A stretch of 25,458 nt of DNA from Bordetella parapertussis (GTDB lineage: Bacteria > Pseudomonadota > Gammaproteobacteria > Burkholderiales > Burkholderiaceae_C), in the NCBI GenBank assembly GCA_945875935.1, contig CAMCNE010000026.1, forward strand, positions 1-25,458. The letters are read 5' to 3'. Below, piece by piece: positions 1 through 6,961 of the stretch. Numbering within the stretch: position 1 is the stretch's first letter; each line of letters opens with the position of its first letter. A model generated the notes under the pieces. The model did not search any database. It was given only the letters and a program-made list of their open reading frames with translations, and was not told the origin of the DNA. A program made the position numbers and the translations under genes.

Positions 1-560
1 ACGTGGCCGCGCTCCATCACGCGCTTGAGCGTGCGGATCTCGCCGGCCTCGTTGCCGAAGTCCATCGTGCGGTAGGGGTGCGCCCAGTCGCCCAGCACGC
101 CCAGGCGCTTGAAGTCGGCCATCTGCTGCGCGATCTGTTCGGTGGCGTAGGCGCGGGCCTTGGCCTGCACCTCGGCACGCGGCAGGTTGCGTCCAAAGGT
201 CTTTTCGATCTGGTTTTCGATCGGCAGTCCGTGACAGTCCCAGCCCGGCACGTAGATCGCGTCCATGCCCTTCAACTGGCGCGACTTGACGATCATGTCC
301 TTGAGCACCTTGTTGACGGCGTGACCGATGTGGATCTGGCCATTGGCATAGGGCGGGCCGTCGTGCAGCACGAACCGAGGCGCGCCACAGCGTGCTTCGC
401 GCAGCCGCTGGTAGGTGCCGGCTTCTTCCCACTGCTGGACCCAGCCCGGCTCGCGCTTGGGCAGGTCGCCGCGCATCGGGAACGGCGTGTCGGGCAGGTT
501 CAGCGTGGCACGCAGTCCGGCAGTGGCGTCGGCGCTTGGGGAAGTGGGTTCGGAGGACAT
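1..560 (-). CDS. ileS: Isoleucyl-tRNA synthetase, N-terminal part (cut by window edge)
   Basis: This class Ia synthetase charges tRNA-Ile in the cytoplasm. Only the first 186 codons are present; the gene runs off the left edge. Seen: translation from the ATG at 558-560 gives the conserved start of the family, with the ATP-binding HIGH motif at residues 77-80 inside PPYANGQIHIGHA, then the GWDCHGLPIE segment and the YRTMDFGNEAGEIR segment. The start gives the usual N-terminal length before HIGH; the Shine-Dalgarno sequence is weak (GAGAT). It lies 135 bp downstream of ribF on the same strand, the arrangement often seen as ribF-ileS-lspA, so lspA would be expected just outside the window. Identity is certain; the missing C-terminal part cannot be assessed. 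Confidence 0.97.
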   Translation of the reverse strand, partial: MSSEPTSPSADATAGLRATLNLPDTPFPMRGDLPKREPGWVQQWEEAGTYQRLREARCGAPRFVLHDGPPYANGQIHIGHAVNKVLKDMIVKSRQLKGMDAIYVPGWDCHGLPIENQIEKTFGRNLPRAEVQAKARAYATEQIAQQMADFKRLGVLGDWAHPYRTMDFGNEAGEIRTLKRVMERGH

Positions 561-695
561 GCTTCGATCTCGAAAGGTGACGCCGTGGGGATGCGCCTGG
601 GTCAGACACCGCGATGCGCAACAGCGCTCGCGTGCGTCGCGGGCGGTCAAAGCGGGTCGATGGGTGGTTCAGGTCGCGAAGGACAGCCTCGAATC
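561..695. other. ribF-ileS intergenic gap
   Basis: These 135 bp separate two co-directional genes in an otherwise tightly packed cluster. I see no convincing terminator (no GC hairpin followed by a T run on the minus strand). A TTGACC on the minus strand has no good -10 partner at 16-18 nt. ileS may be read through from ribF or have its own weak promoter here; the sequence does not decide. Confidence 0.4.
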
Positions 696-1682
696 TTACC
701 GACCACCCTGCGAGGCAAGCCACGCCCGCGCATCGATCTCGTCGCGCCGGATGCCCTCGCGCAGCGCGTCGAGCGAGTCGTAGCTCAACTCATCGTGCAA
801 CTTGTGCAGAAGGTCGACCTGAATGCAACGCCCGTAGCCGCCTTCGCTGCCGAGCGAGTCGGGCCAGTCGAGACAGTGGGTTTCGAGCAGCACCCGACCC
901 GCATGCTCCACCGTGGGCCGCACGCCGAGGCTGGCCACACCCAGCACCGGTGTGGCATCGGCCGTGAGTCCGTGCACCTGCACGACGAAGATGCCCATGG
1001 CCGCCGGGCGTTGGTGGGCAAAGCGCACATTGAGCGTTCGAAAGCCGAGTTCGCGGCCGAGCTTGCGCCCGTGCACCACATGGCCGCTGATGCTGTACGG
1101 CCGTCCGAGCAAGGCCGCCGCACTCGTCATGTCGCCAGCGGCCAGCGCATAGCGCACGGCCGAGCTCGACACGCGCGAGCCGTGCACCTCGTAGCTCAGC
1201 ATGCGCGCCACGTCGAAACGCTTGCCCGGCGGCTGCGACTGGCCGGCCGCATCGAGCATGGCGTAGTCGCCCGCACGCTTGGCGCCAAAGCAGAAGTCGT
1301 CGCCCACCAGCACATAGCGCGCATGCAGCCCTCGAACGAGCACGTCGTCGATGAAGGCCTGCGGGGTGAGCGCGGCAAAGCCGTCGTTGAAGGGCATCAC
1401 GATGGCCTGGTCGATGCCGCATCGAGCCAGCTCGCCAAGCTTGTCGCGCAGCGTCGAGATGCGTGCCGGGGCGCCGTCGTCTCGACCGCTGCGGCGGGCG
1501 AAGTGATCACGCGGATGCGGCTCGAAAGTCAGCACGCAACTGGGCAGGCCACGGTGCCTGGCCTCGTTGCGCAGCAAGGCCAGCATGGCCTGATGGCCGC
1601 GGTGCACGCCGTCGAAGTTGCCTATCGTCAGCGCGCACTCGGGCGCAACGCCAACGTGGTTGAACCCCCTAAAAAGACGCAT
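696..1682 (-). CDS. ribF: Bifunctional riboflavin kinase / FAD synthetase
   Basis: The protein converts riboflavin to FMN and then FMN to FAD in the cytosol. Seen: 328 residues, normal for RibF (about 310-330). The nucleotidyltransferase domain comes first, with GNFDGVHRGH at 21-30 (HxGH-type motif) and VLVGDDFCFG around 125-133. The flavokinase domain starts near 190, with GRKLGRELGFRTLNV around 205-219 forming the flavin/ATP-binding loop. The frame is open upstream to 1745, but the family start MRLFRGFNHV at the ATG 1680-1682 is chosen because upstream residues are not family-like and would overlap rsuA by 58 nt. The chosen start lies 5 nt after the rsuA stop, which suggests co-transcription. 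It precedes ileS in the common ribF-ileS order. Confidence 0.96.
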   Translation of the reverse strand: MRLFRGFNHVGVAPECALTIGNFDGVHRGHQAMLALLRNEARHRGLPSCVLTFEPHPRDHFARRSGRDDGAPARISTLRDKLGELARCGIDQAIVMPFNDGFAALTPQAFIDDVLVRGLHARYVLVGDDFCFGAKRAGDYAMLDAAGQSQPPGKRFDVARMLSYEVHGSRVSSSAVRYALAAGDMTSAAALLGRPYSISGHVVHGRKLGRELGFRTLNVRFAHQRPAAMGIFVVQVHGLTADATPVLGVASLGVRPTVEHAGRVLLETHCLDWPDSLGSEGGYGRCIQVDLLHKLHDELSYDSLDALREGIRRDEIDARAWLASQGGR

Positions 1683-1687
1683 GCGGC

Positions 1688-2437
1688 TCAGGCGTCGGCC
1701 TGCGCAGGTGGCGTCACGTCGTGCGGCCCGCTGAGCCAGCGCCACTGGCCGGGTGCCAGATCGTCGGGCAGCACCAGCGCGCCGTAGCGGCTGCGGTGCA
1801 GGGCCTCGACCCGGTTGCCCACTGCGGCCACCATGCGCTTGACCTGGTGGTACTTGCCTTCGGTGAGCGTCATGCGCAAGCCGTGCAGCTCGCCAAGCCC
1901 GGCGGCTTGCGGTCCGTTGAAGACGCCAGTGGCTTCAGCCGCTGCGGCGCGCACCGGCACCGGGTCATCGATGAGCGTCACGCCGCGCAGCAACTGCTGC
2001 ACCTGATCGTCGGTGACTGGGTGCTTGCAGCCGATCTCGTAGACCTTGGGAACGTGGTGCTTGGGCGAGGTCCAGCGGTGGATCAGCGAGCCGTCGTCGG
2101 TGAGCAGCAGCAAGCCGGTGGTGTCTTCGTCGAGGCGGCCCACGGCCTGTACATCGCGTCGGCGCAGCGGCGCACCCAGCAGGCTGTAGACGCTGGGGTG
2201 GTGCTTGGGTTTTTGCGAGCACTCGTGGCCGGCCGGCTTGTTCAGCACGATCAGCGCCTTGGTGCGAAACGGCCATGTCTCGCCGCGCACGCTGAACTGC
2301 AGGCCGTCGGGGTCGAGTTCGTCGAACGGGTCGTCCATGACCGTGCCCGCCACGCTCACGAAGCCGCCGACGATCAAGCCCTCGCACTCGCGGCGTGAAC
2401 CAAATCCCTGAGAAAACAGCACCTGCGCAAGCTTCAC
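1688..2437 (-). CDS. rsuA: 16S rRNA pseudouridine synthase, RsuA type
   Basis: It isomerises a uridine of 16S rRNA (U516 in E. coli) to pseudouridine. Seen: 249 residues with an N-terminal S4-like RNA-binding segment (about 1-45) and a catalytic domain. The active-site motif GRLDEDTTGLLLLTDDG starts at residue 100, with catalytic Asp103. The late segment GKYHQVKRMVAAVGNRVEALH matches RsuA more closely than RluB/RluE. The start is a GTG at 2435-2437 that overlaps the stop of the preceding protease gene by 4 nt (GTGA), so translation is probably coupled. The loop HECSQKPKHHPSVYSLL also fits this family. RluE is the main alternative label, judged less likely from the C-terminal motif. Confidence 0.9.
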   Translation of the reverse strand: MKLAQVLFSQGFGSRRECEGLIVGGFVSVAGTVMDDPFDELDPDGLQFSVRGETWPFRTKALIVLNKPAGHECSQKPKHHPSVYSLLGAPLRRRDVQAVGRLDEDTTGLLLLTDDGSLIHRWTSPKHHVPKVYEIGCKHPVTDDQVQQLLRGVTLIDDPVPVRAAAAEATGVFNGPQAAGLGELHGLRMTLTEGKYHQVKRMVAAVGNRVEALHRSRYGALVLPDDLAPGQWRWLSGPHDVTPPAQADA

Positions 2438-3066
2438 GGGCGCTTTTCCAGCGTCATGCGTTCGTTGTCGCGCTTCATCTGGAAACGGTTGAGAAAGCTG
2501 TTGCCCAGCAGCACCTGAGGCATGGCCATCGGCAGGATCGCGGCCTCGACGTTGTAGACCTGCACATCGCCCACCCGCACCACGCCGAGCATGGCCTGAT
2601 AGCCGGTCACCGTGCCATTGGCGGTGTTGCCAGTGAGCTTGGCGTTGTCCTTGTACTTGAGGCCGATGCGGTCGGCCTCGGCGATGCTCAGCGCGATGGT
2701 GGTCGCGCCGGTGTCGACCATGAACTCGACCGCCTTGCCGTTGATGCTGCCCGCAGTGACGAAGTGCCCGCCGGAGCCAGCCGGGATCACGATCTGGGTG
2801 CCGCCTTCGCGCTGGACGCCCAACACGCTGACCGGCGAGCCGCCCAGCTCCAGCGTTTGCTGCTTGCCATTGATCTCCACCACAGCGGTGCTGGGGTTGA
2901 CGCTGACCAGCCGCACGCCTGCCACGCTGTTGCCCACGCTCAGCGAGCGCGGCACGCCATCAATCACCAGCAAGGCGCGGTAGCCCATGTGTCCGCTGAA
3001 CGAGACGCTCTGCCCGAAGGCGCCCCCACAGGCGAGCAGCAGCACGGCCGCCGCGATGCGCGTCAT
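2434..3066 (-). CDS. Secreted or membrane-bound retropepsin-like aspartic protease (TIGR02281-like)
   Basis: This is probably a single-domain clan AA aspartic protease acting outside the cytoplasmic membrane; its substrate is unknown. Seen from the ATG at 3064-3066: 210 residues, an N-terminal hydrophobic segment (about 2-18) followed by AFGQ, a plausible signal peptide. An LLAC at 10-13 is a poor but possible lipobox. The catalytic motif FMVDTGATTIALS has Asp118, and the conserved late segment VLLGNSFLNRF corresponds to the usual second hydrophobic-glycine motif. One catalytic motif implies a homodimer. An alternative TTG start at 3073-3075 would overlap the yajQ stop by 4 nt (TTGA); the ATG is preferred for the signal peptide, without strong Shine-Dalgarno support for either. 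It lies between yajQ and rsuA, apparently in one transcript. Confidence 0.82.
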   Translation of the reverse strand: MTRIAAAVLLLACGGAFGQSVSFSGHMGYRALLVIDGVPRSLSVGNSVAGVRLVSVNPSTAVVEINGKQQTLELGGSPVSVLGVQREGGTQIVIPAGSGGHFVTAGSINGKAVEFMVDTGATTIALSIAEADRIGLKYKDNAKLTGNTANGTVTGYQAMLGVVRVGDVQVYNVEAAILPMAMPQVLLGNSFLNRFQMKRDNERMTLEKRP

Positions 3067-3071
3067 CGTGC

Positions 3072-3560
3072 TCAATCGCGAAAGTTGTTGAACGACAGCG
3101 GGGCGTCAGCCAGATCCTTACGGATCATCGCCATCGCAGCTTGCAGGTCATCGCGCTTGGCGCCAGTGACGCGCACGCTGTCGCCCTGGATGGCGGCTTG
3201 CACCTTGAGCTTGCTTTGCTTGACCAGCGTTTGCAGCTTTTTGGCGGTTTCGGTGTCGATGCCGGTCTTGATCACGATGAGCTGCTTGACCTTGTCGCCG
3301 CCGATCTTTTCGATCTTGGCGCTGCGATCAAGGTAGCGCACGTCCACCGCACGCTTGGCCAGCTTGGCCAGCACGATGTCCATCACCTGGTCGATCTGGA
3401 AGTCACTGTCGGCCCACACCGTGAGCTCCTTGTCTTTGAGCTCGACCTTGGACGACGAGCCCTTGAAATCGAAGCGGGTGCCGATTTCCTTGGAGGCCTG
3501 GTCGATGGCGTTGCGCACCTCGACGAGATCGGGTTCGAGAACGGTGTCAAAACTGGGCAT
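3072..3560 (-). CDS. YajQ-family cyclic-di-GMP-binding protein
   Basis: YajQ proteins are small, soluble two-domain proteins; members of this family have been reported to bind cyclic di-GMP and affect transcription. Seen: 162 residues starting MPSFDTVLEPDLVEVRNAID, the conserved family N-terminus, followed by TRFDFKG, KVKQLIVIKTGID, and the C-terminal end LSFNNFRD, all hallmarks of the family at full length. The open frame extends 63 nt upstream to 3623, but the ATG at 3558-3560 gives the family start. It is the first gene of a leftward cluster with the protease, rsuA, ribF and ileS, and is divergent from murB across 55 bp. Its role in this cluster is not evident from the sequence. Confidence 0.93.
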   Translation of the reverse strand: MPSFDTVLEPDLVEVRNAIDQASKEIGTRFDFKGSSSKVELKDKELTVWADSDFQIDQVMDIVLAKLAKRAVDVRYLDRSAKIEKIGGDKVKQLIVIKTGIDTETAKKLQTLVKQSKLKVQAAIQGDSVRVTGAKRDDLQAAMAMIRKDLADAPLSFNNFRD

Positions 3561-3570
3561 GGTGTGCGCC

Positions 3571-3599
3571 TTGAGAGTGTGCCGATGAGGCCCGGCAAT
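3571..3599 (+). promoter_or_regulatory. Candidate promoter for murB
   Basis: TTGAGA (3571-3576) and a weak GGCAAT (3594-3599) are separated by 17 nt and lie just before murB. They overlap the candidate yajQ promoter on the other strand, so the two genes could compete. The -10 match is poor (three of six). Confidence 0.3.
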
Positions 3600-3602
3600 C
3601 AA
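3576..3602 (-). promoter_or_regulatory. Candidate promoter for the yajQ cluster
   Basis: On the minus strand TTGATT (3597-3602) and CACACT (3576-3581) are separated by 15 nt, placing the expected start about 9 nt before the yajQ ATG. AAGG occurs in the short leader. The same TTG to ACACT distance recurs at rpsT, the M48 gene and purN. This is pattern matching only; a 15-nt spacer is short for sigma-70. Confidence 0.4.
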
Positions 3603-3615
3603 CGAAAATTCTGCC

Positions 3616-4644
3616 ATGCACATCGAGTCTGGCGTGAGCCTTCGCCCCTACAACAGCTTTGGCTTGCCGGCGGTGGCGCACACGCTGGTGCGCATTGGCA
3701 GCGACGCCGATGTGCGGCTCGCGGTGGATCATCCCACGCTCGGCCGCGCACCGAAGTTCGTGCTGGGCGGCGGCAGCAACATCGTGCTCACGCGCGACAT
3801 GCCCCAAGTGGTGCTCAAGGTCGAGGTGAAGGGCCTGCGCCTGGTCGAGCAGCACGATGACGCCTGGATCATCGAAGCCGGCGCCGGCGAGTCCTGGCAT
3901 GAGCTGGTGATGTGGTCGCTGGCGCAGGGTTTCCCGGGGCTCGAGAACCTGGCGCTGATACCCGGCACCGTGGGCGCTTCGCCGGTGCAAAACATCGGCG
4001 CCTACGGCATCGAGCTGAGGGACCGCTTCGAGTCGCTCGACGCCGTCGATCTGCGCACCGGGCTGACGGTGACGCTCGGGCGCGAGATGTGCGAATTCGG
4101 CTATCGCGACAGCGTGTTCAAGCGCTCGCTCGCTGGCTTGATGGTGATCACGCGGGTGCGCTTTCGGCTGCCGCGGCCCTGGCAGCCAGTGCTGGGCTAT
4201 CTGGAGCTCGATCGCAAGCTGGCCGAACTGCGGCTGAGCGACCCTGCGGCCGAGCCGACGGCGCTGCAGGTGGCGCACTGGGTGATCGATGTCCGTCAGG
4301 CCAAGCTGCCCGACCCGGCGCTCATCGGTAACGCCGGAAGCTTCTTCAAGAACCCGGTCGTCACATCTGAGCAGTGCCGCGACATCATCGGTCGCGACCC
4401 GGAAATCGTGCATTACCCCATGCCCGACGGCAGCGTGAAACTGGCTGCCGGCTGGATGATCGATGCCTGTGGCTGGAAGGGTAAGAGCGTGGGTGAGGCT
4501 GCGGTGTACGAAAAGCATTCGCTGGTGCTGGTCAACCGTGGCAGCGCCATCGGCTCAGAGGTGATGACGCTGGCCCGGGCGATACAGGAGAGCGTCTACG
4601 GACGCTTTGGCATCAAGCTGGAGACCGAGCCTGTGGTGGTGTGA
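3616..4644 (+). CDS. murB: UDP-N-acetylenolpyruvoylglucosamine reductase
   Basis: This FAD flavoenzyme reduces UDP-GlcNAc-enolpyruvate to UDP-MurNAc with NADPH, the second committed step of peptidoglycan precursor synthesis in the cytoplasm. Seen: 342 residues, the longer type I (E. coli-like) form. FAD-binding motifs are GGGSN at 51-55 and IPGTVGASPVQN at 115-126. The catalytic segments are YRDSVFK (Arg164), GNAGSFFKNP (Ser242, the proton donor by homology) and the C-terminal LETEP (probable Glu338). The start gives the conserved NSFG segment at 13-16; no clear Shine-Dalgarno sequence precedes it. It stands alone between a divergent yajQ cluster and a convergent TAXI gene, overlapping the end of the latter by 32 bp. 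Confidence 0.97.
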   Translation: MHIESGVSLRPYNSFGLPAVAHTLVRIGSDADVRLAVDHPTLGRAPKFVLGGGSNIVLTRDMPQVVLKVEVKGLRLVEQHDDAWIIEAGAGESWHELVMWSLAQGFPGLENLALIPGTVGASPVQNIGAYGIELRDRFESLDAVDLRTGLTVTLGREMCEFGYRDSVFKRSLAGLMVITRVRFRLPRPWQPVLGYLELDRKLAELRLSDPAAEPTALQVAHWVIDVRQAKLPDPALIGNAGSFFKNPVVTSEQCRDIIGRDPEIVHYPMPDGSVKLAAGWMIDACGWKGKSVGEAAVYEKHSLVLVNRGSAIGSEVMTLARAIQESVYGRFGIKLETEPVVV

Positions 4645-6007
4645 GCGCCGAGGCGGCGTCGGCAGCCGCCGGATCAAGGCTGGCCTGGTACCTCGAGCGC
4701 ACCAGCGCGATGTGGCCGCGCAGCCGGTACAGGTCGTCGGCGTAGGCCAGCGGCACCGAAACCTGCGAGACCCGCGACTCGAGCTGGTCGAGGTCGTCGT
4801 TGGGGTCTTTCGGCGGCTGCACACCGATGCTGGCCTCGATGGTTCGAAGCTGTTCGTACCAGCGGAACACGCGGCGACGAATGCGCATCTGGTAGATCGG
4901 CGGCAACACCCGCATGAGCGGCAGCAGGATCGCCAGTATTGACAGCACCACTGGCCACATGCGGTCGATCAGGTTGGCCACGCCGAAGGGCAGGTGCCGT
5001 TGCAGCACGGGCACGCCACTTTGGTAGAAGCGTTTTGCCTCCGCGGCCAGCGGCCGGTCGGTATTGAGCGGGCTGGGGAAGTCGCCCTTGCGCTGGAACC
5101 AGCCGGCCCCGCCGTGTATCTTTTGAGCCGCCTGAACGAACAGCTGGATCAGCGCCGGATGCATGTCCTTGCGCGCGACCAGCGTGGCCAATGGCGCCAC
5201 AAGATGAATGTCTTGCGCCGGCAGATCGGCACCCAGATCGACCAAGCCGCGGGGCAGCACCAGCGGACGCATGAATGCAAATCGCCGCGAATAGGCCTCG
5301 GACTGCGCCAAGTCGAGCAGCCGAATGCCGGGTGTGCGCAGCAGCGTTTGCACGACGGCTGACTCAGGCGCCGAAGCCAGCGCGATCGCATCCGACTCAC
5401 CGGCGAGCAAGGCGGCGACGGCGGCGGCGGCCGGCTGTTCGAGCAAGGTCACCGTGGGCGCAGCCAGATGGTTGGCGTCCAGCATGAGACTCATCAGGCC
5501 GTGGATGCCGCTGCCCGGCGCGCCGATGTTGAGCTTCCAGCCTCTGAGCTGGCTCAGTGCCGAGACGCTGTCGGCGTTCAGCAGGCGGCGTGCCGACTCC
5601 TCGCGGTAGAACACCCACACCGGCTCGTAGAACAGACTGCCCAGGGAGACCAGCGCATCGCTGTCGCCCACGGCCACCGGCGTCTCATCAACGCCGCCTT
5701 GCACGAAGGCCAGATCAACGCCCGATTCGGGGTCATGCAGCAGAGCCAGGTTTTCGGCGGTGCCTTGCGTCGTGCGCAGCTCGACATCGATGCCATAGCC
5801 CTTGAGCAATTCGGCGTAGCGCTTTCCGAAGGCGGCGTAGGCGCCTTGATCGACACCGGTGGCGAGCACCACCTTCTTGGGCGGCGTCGGGTCGAGCACG
5901 CGATAGGCCGTGAACAGCAGCACCACCGCCAGCAGCACGAACGGCCCGATCGTCAGCAGGAGGTCACGCCAGGAAGAACCGCGTGCAAATGAGGCCACCG
6001 AACGCAT
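4613..6007 (-). CDS. TAXI-family TRAP-type solute-binding protein with membrane segments at both ends
   Basis: TAXI proteins are binding subunits of TRAP transporters; the ligand here is unknown. Seen: 464 residues. A first membrane segment lies at about 16-37 and keeps the protein anchored. The binding domain follows, with the early segment VVLATGVDQGAYAAFGKRYAELL, then AENLALL, VDLAFVQGG and GAPGSGIHG typical of the family. A second membrane segment (about 350-371) is followed by a 93-residue charged, partly helical tail starting with MRIRRRVFRWYEQLR, predicted cytoplasmic. No TRAP permease gene is adjacent. It starts 9 nt after the argF stop, so it is probably co-transcribed with argD and argF. 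Its 3' end overlaps convergent murB by 32 bp. Family confidence is good; transport function is doubtful without a partner. Confidence 0.85.
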   Translation of the reverse strand: MRSVASFARGSSWRDLLLTIGPFVLLAVVLLFTAYRVLDPTPPKKVVLATGVDQGAYAAFGKRYAELLKGYGIDVELRTTQGTAENLALLHDPESGVDLAFVQGGVDETPVAVGDSDALVSLGSLFYEPVWVFYREESARRLLNADSVSALSQLRGWKLNIGAPGSGIHGLMSLMLDANHLAAPTVTLLEQPAAAAVAALLAGESDAIALASAPESAVVQTLLRTPGIRLLDLAQSEAYSRRFAFMRPLVLPRGLVDLGADLPAQDIHLVAPLATLVARKDMHPALIQLFVQAAQKIHGGAGWFQRKGDFPSPLNTDRPLAAEAKRFYQSGVPVLQRHLPFGVANLIDRMWPVVLSILAILLPLMRVLPPIYQMRIRRRVFRWYEQLRTIEASIGVQPPKDPNDDLDQLESRVSQVSVPLAYADDLYRLRGHIALVRSRYQASLDPAAADAASALTPPQARSPA

Positions 6008-6016
6008 GGCGGTGGA

Positions 6017-6961
6017 TCAGCCGATGCGGCCCAGCAGCAGGAATTCCATCAGCGCTTTTTGCACGTGCATGCGGTTCTCGGCTTCTTCCCACACCACGCT
6101 GTGAGGGCCGTCGATCACGTCAGCATCGACTTCTTCGCCACGGTGAGCCGGCAGGCAATGCATGAAAAGCACGTCGCTCTGAGCGACTGCGAGCATTTCG
6201 TTGTCCACGCGCCAGTCGGCGAAGGCCTTTTGGCGCGCTTCGTTCTCGGCTTCGTAGCCCATGCTGGTCCACACGTCGGTGGTGACCAGATGCGCGCCTC
6301 GGCAGGCGTCCATCGGATTCTTGAACACCTTCACGCAGGCCTGATTGCTGACACCGGCCACCTGGGCGTCGATTTCATAACCACTGGGCGTGCTCACGTG
6401 CAGCGTGAAGCCCAGCACATCGGCTGCCTGCAGCCACGTGTTGGCCATGTTGTTGCCATCGCCCACCCAGGCCACGACCTTGCCGCGAATGCTGCCGCGG
6501 TACTCGATGAAGGTGAACACGTCGGCCAGGATCTGGCAGGGGTGGTATTCGTTGGTCAGCCCGTTGATCACCGGCACACGCGAGTGGGCTGCGAAGGCCT
6601 CGATCTTGGTGTGCTCGTAGGTGCGGATCATCACCATGTCGACCATGCGGCTGATGACGCGGGCGCTGTCTTCGATCGGCTCGGCGCGACCGAGCTGGCT
6701 GTCGCCCGTGGTCAGGTTCACCACCGAACCACCCATTTGGTACATGCCCGCTTCGAAACTCACGCGGGTTCGGGTGCTGGCCTTTTCGAAAATCATCGCC
6801 AGCGTGCGGTCGAACAGCGGCGTGTACTTCTCGTAGTTCTTGAAGCGCTTCTTGATGACCGTGGTTCGGCCCAGAAGGTACTCGTACTCCTCGGCGCTCA
6901 GGTCCTTGAACTGCAGGTAGTGCCGAATTGGCGCCCTGCCTGGTTTGCTGGGCGTGTTCAT
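6017..6961 (-). CDS. argF: Ornithine carbamoyltransferase
   Basis: It makes citrulline from ornithine and carbamoyl phosphate in arginine synthesis, acting as a cytosolic trimer. Seen: 314 residues, normal length. The carbamoyl-phosphate motif STRTR is at 62-66, HPCQ at 140-143, and the ornithine-binding FMHCLPAHRGEEV around 266-278 with the catalytic Cys in HCLP. The ATG start at 6959-6961 overlaps the argD stop by 4 nt (ATGA), so translation is likely coupled. The anabolic role is supported by the argD neighbour and the absence of arcA/arcC genes nearby. No ARG-box operator could be recognised with confidence. Confidence 0.97.
   Translation of the reverse strand: MNTPSKPGRAPIRHYLQFKDLSAEEYEYLLGRTTVIKKRFKNYEKYTPLFDRTLAMIFEKASTRTRVSFEAGMYQMGGSVVNLTTGDSQLGRAEPIEDSARVISRMVDMVMIRTYEHTKIEAFAAHSRVPVINGLTNEYHPCQILADVFTFIEYRGSIRGKVVAWVGDGNNMANTWLQAADVLGFTLHVSTPSGYEIDAQVAGVSNQACVKVFKNPMDACRGAHLVTTDVWTSMGYEAENEARQKAFADWRVDNEMLAVAQSDVLFMHCLPAHRGEEVDADVIDGPHSVVWEEAENRMHVQKALMEFLLLGRIG

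Noticed and set aside
3..1787. A 594-codon plus-strand open frame
   Set aside because: It lies antisense to ileS, ribF and the end of rsuA in high-GC DNA; its translation is repetitive in His/Arg/Ala and matches no family.
3547..4518. A 323-codon minus-strand open frame
   Set aside because: It is antisense to murB, a certain gene, and shows no domain.
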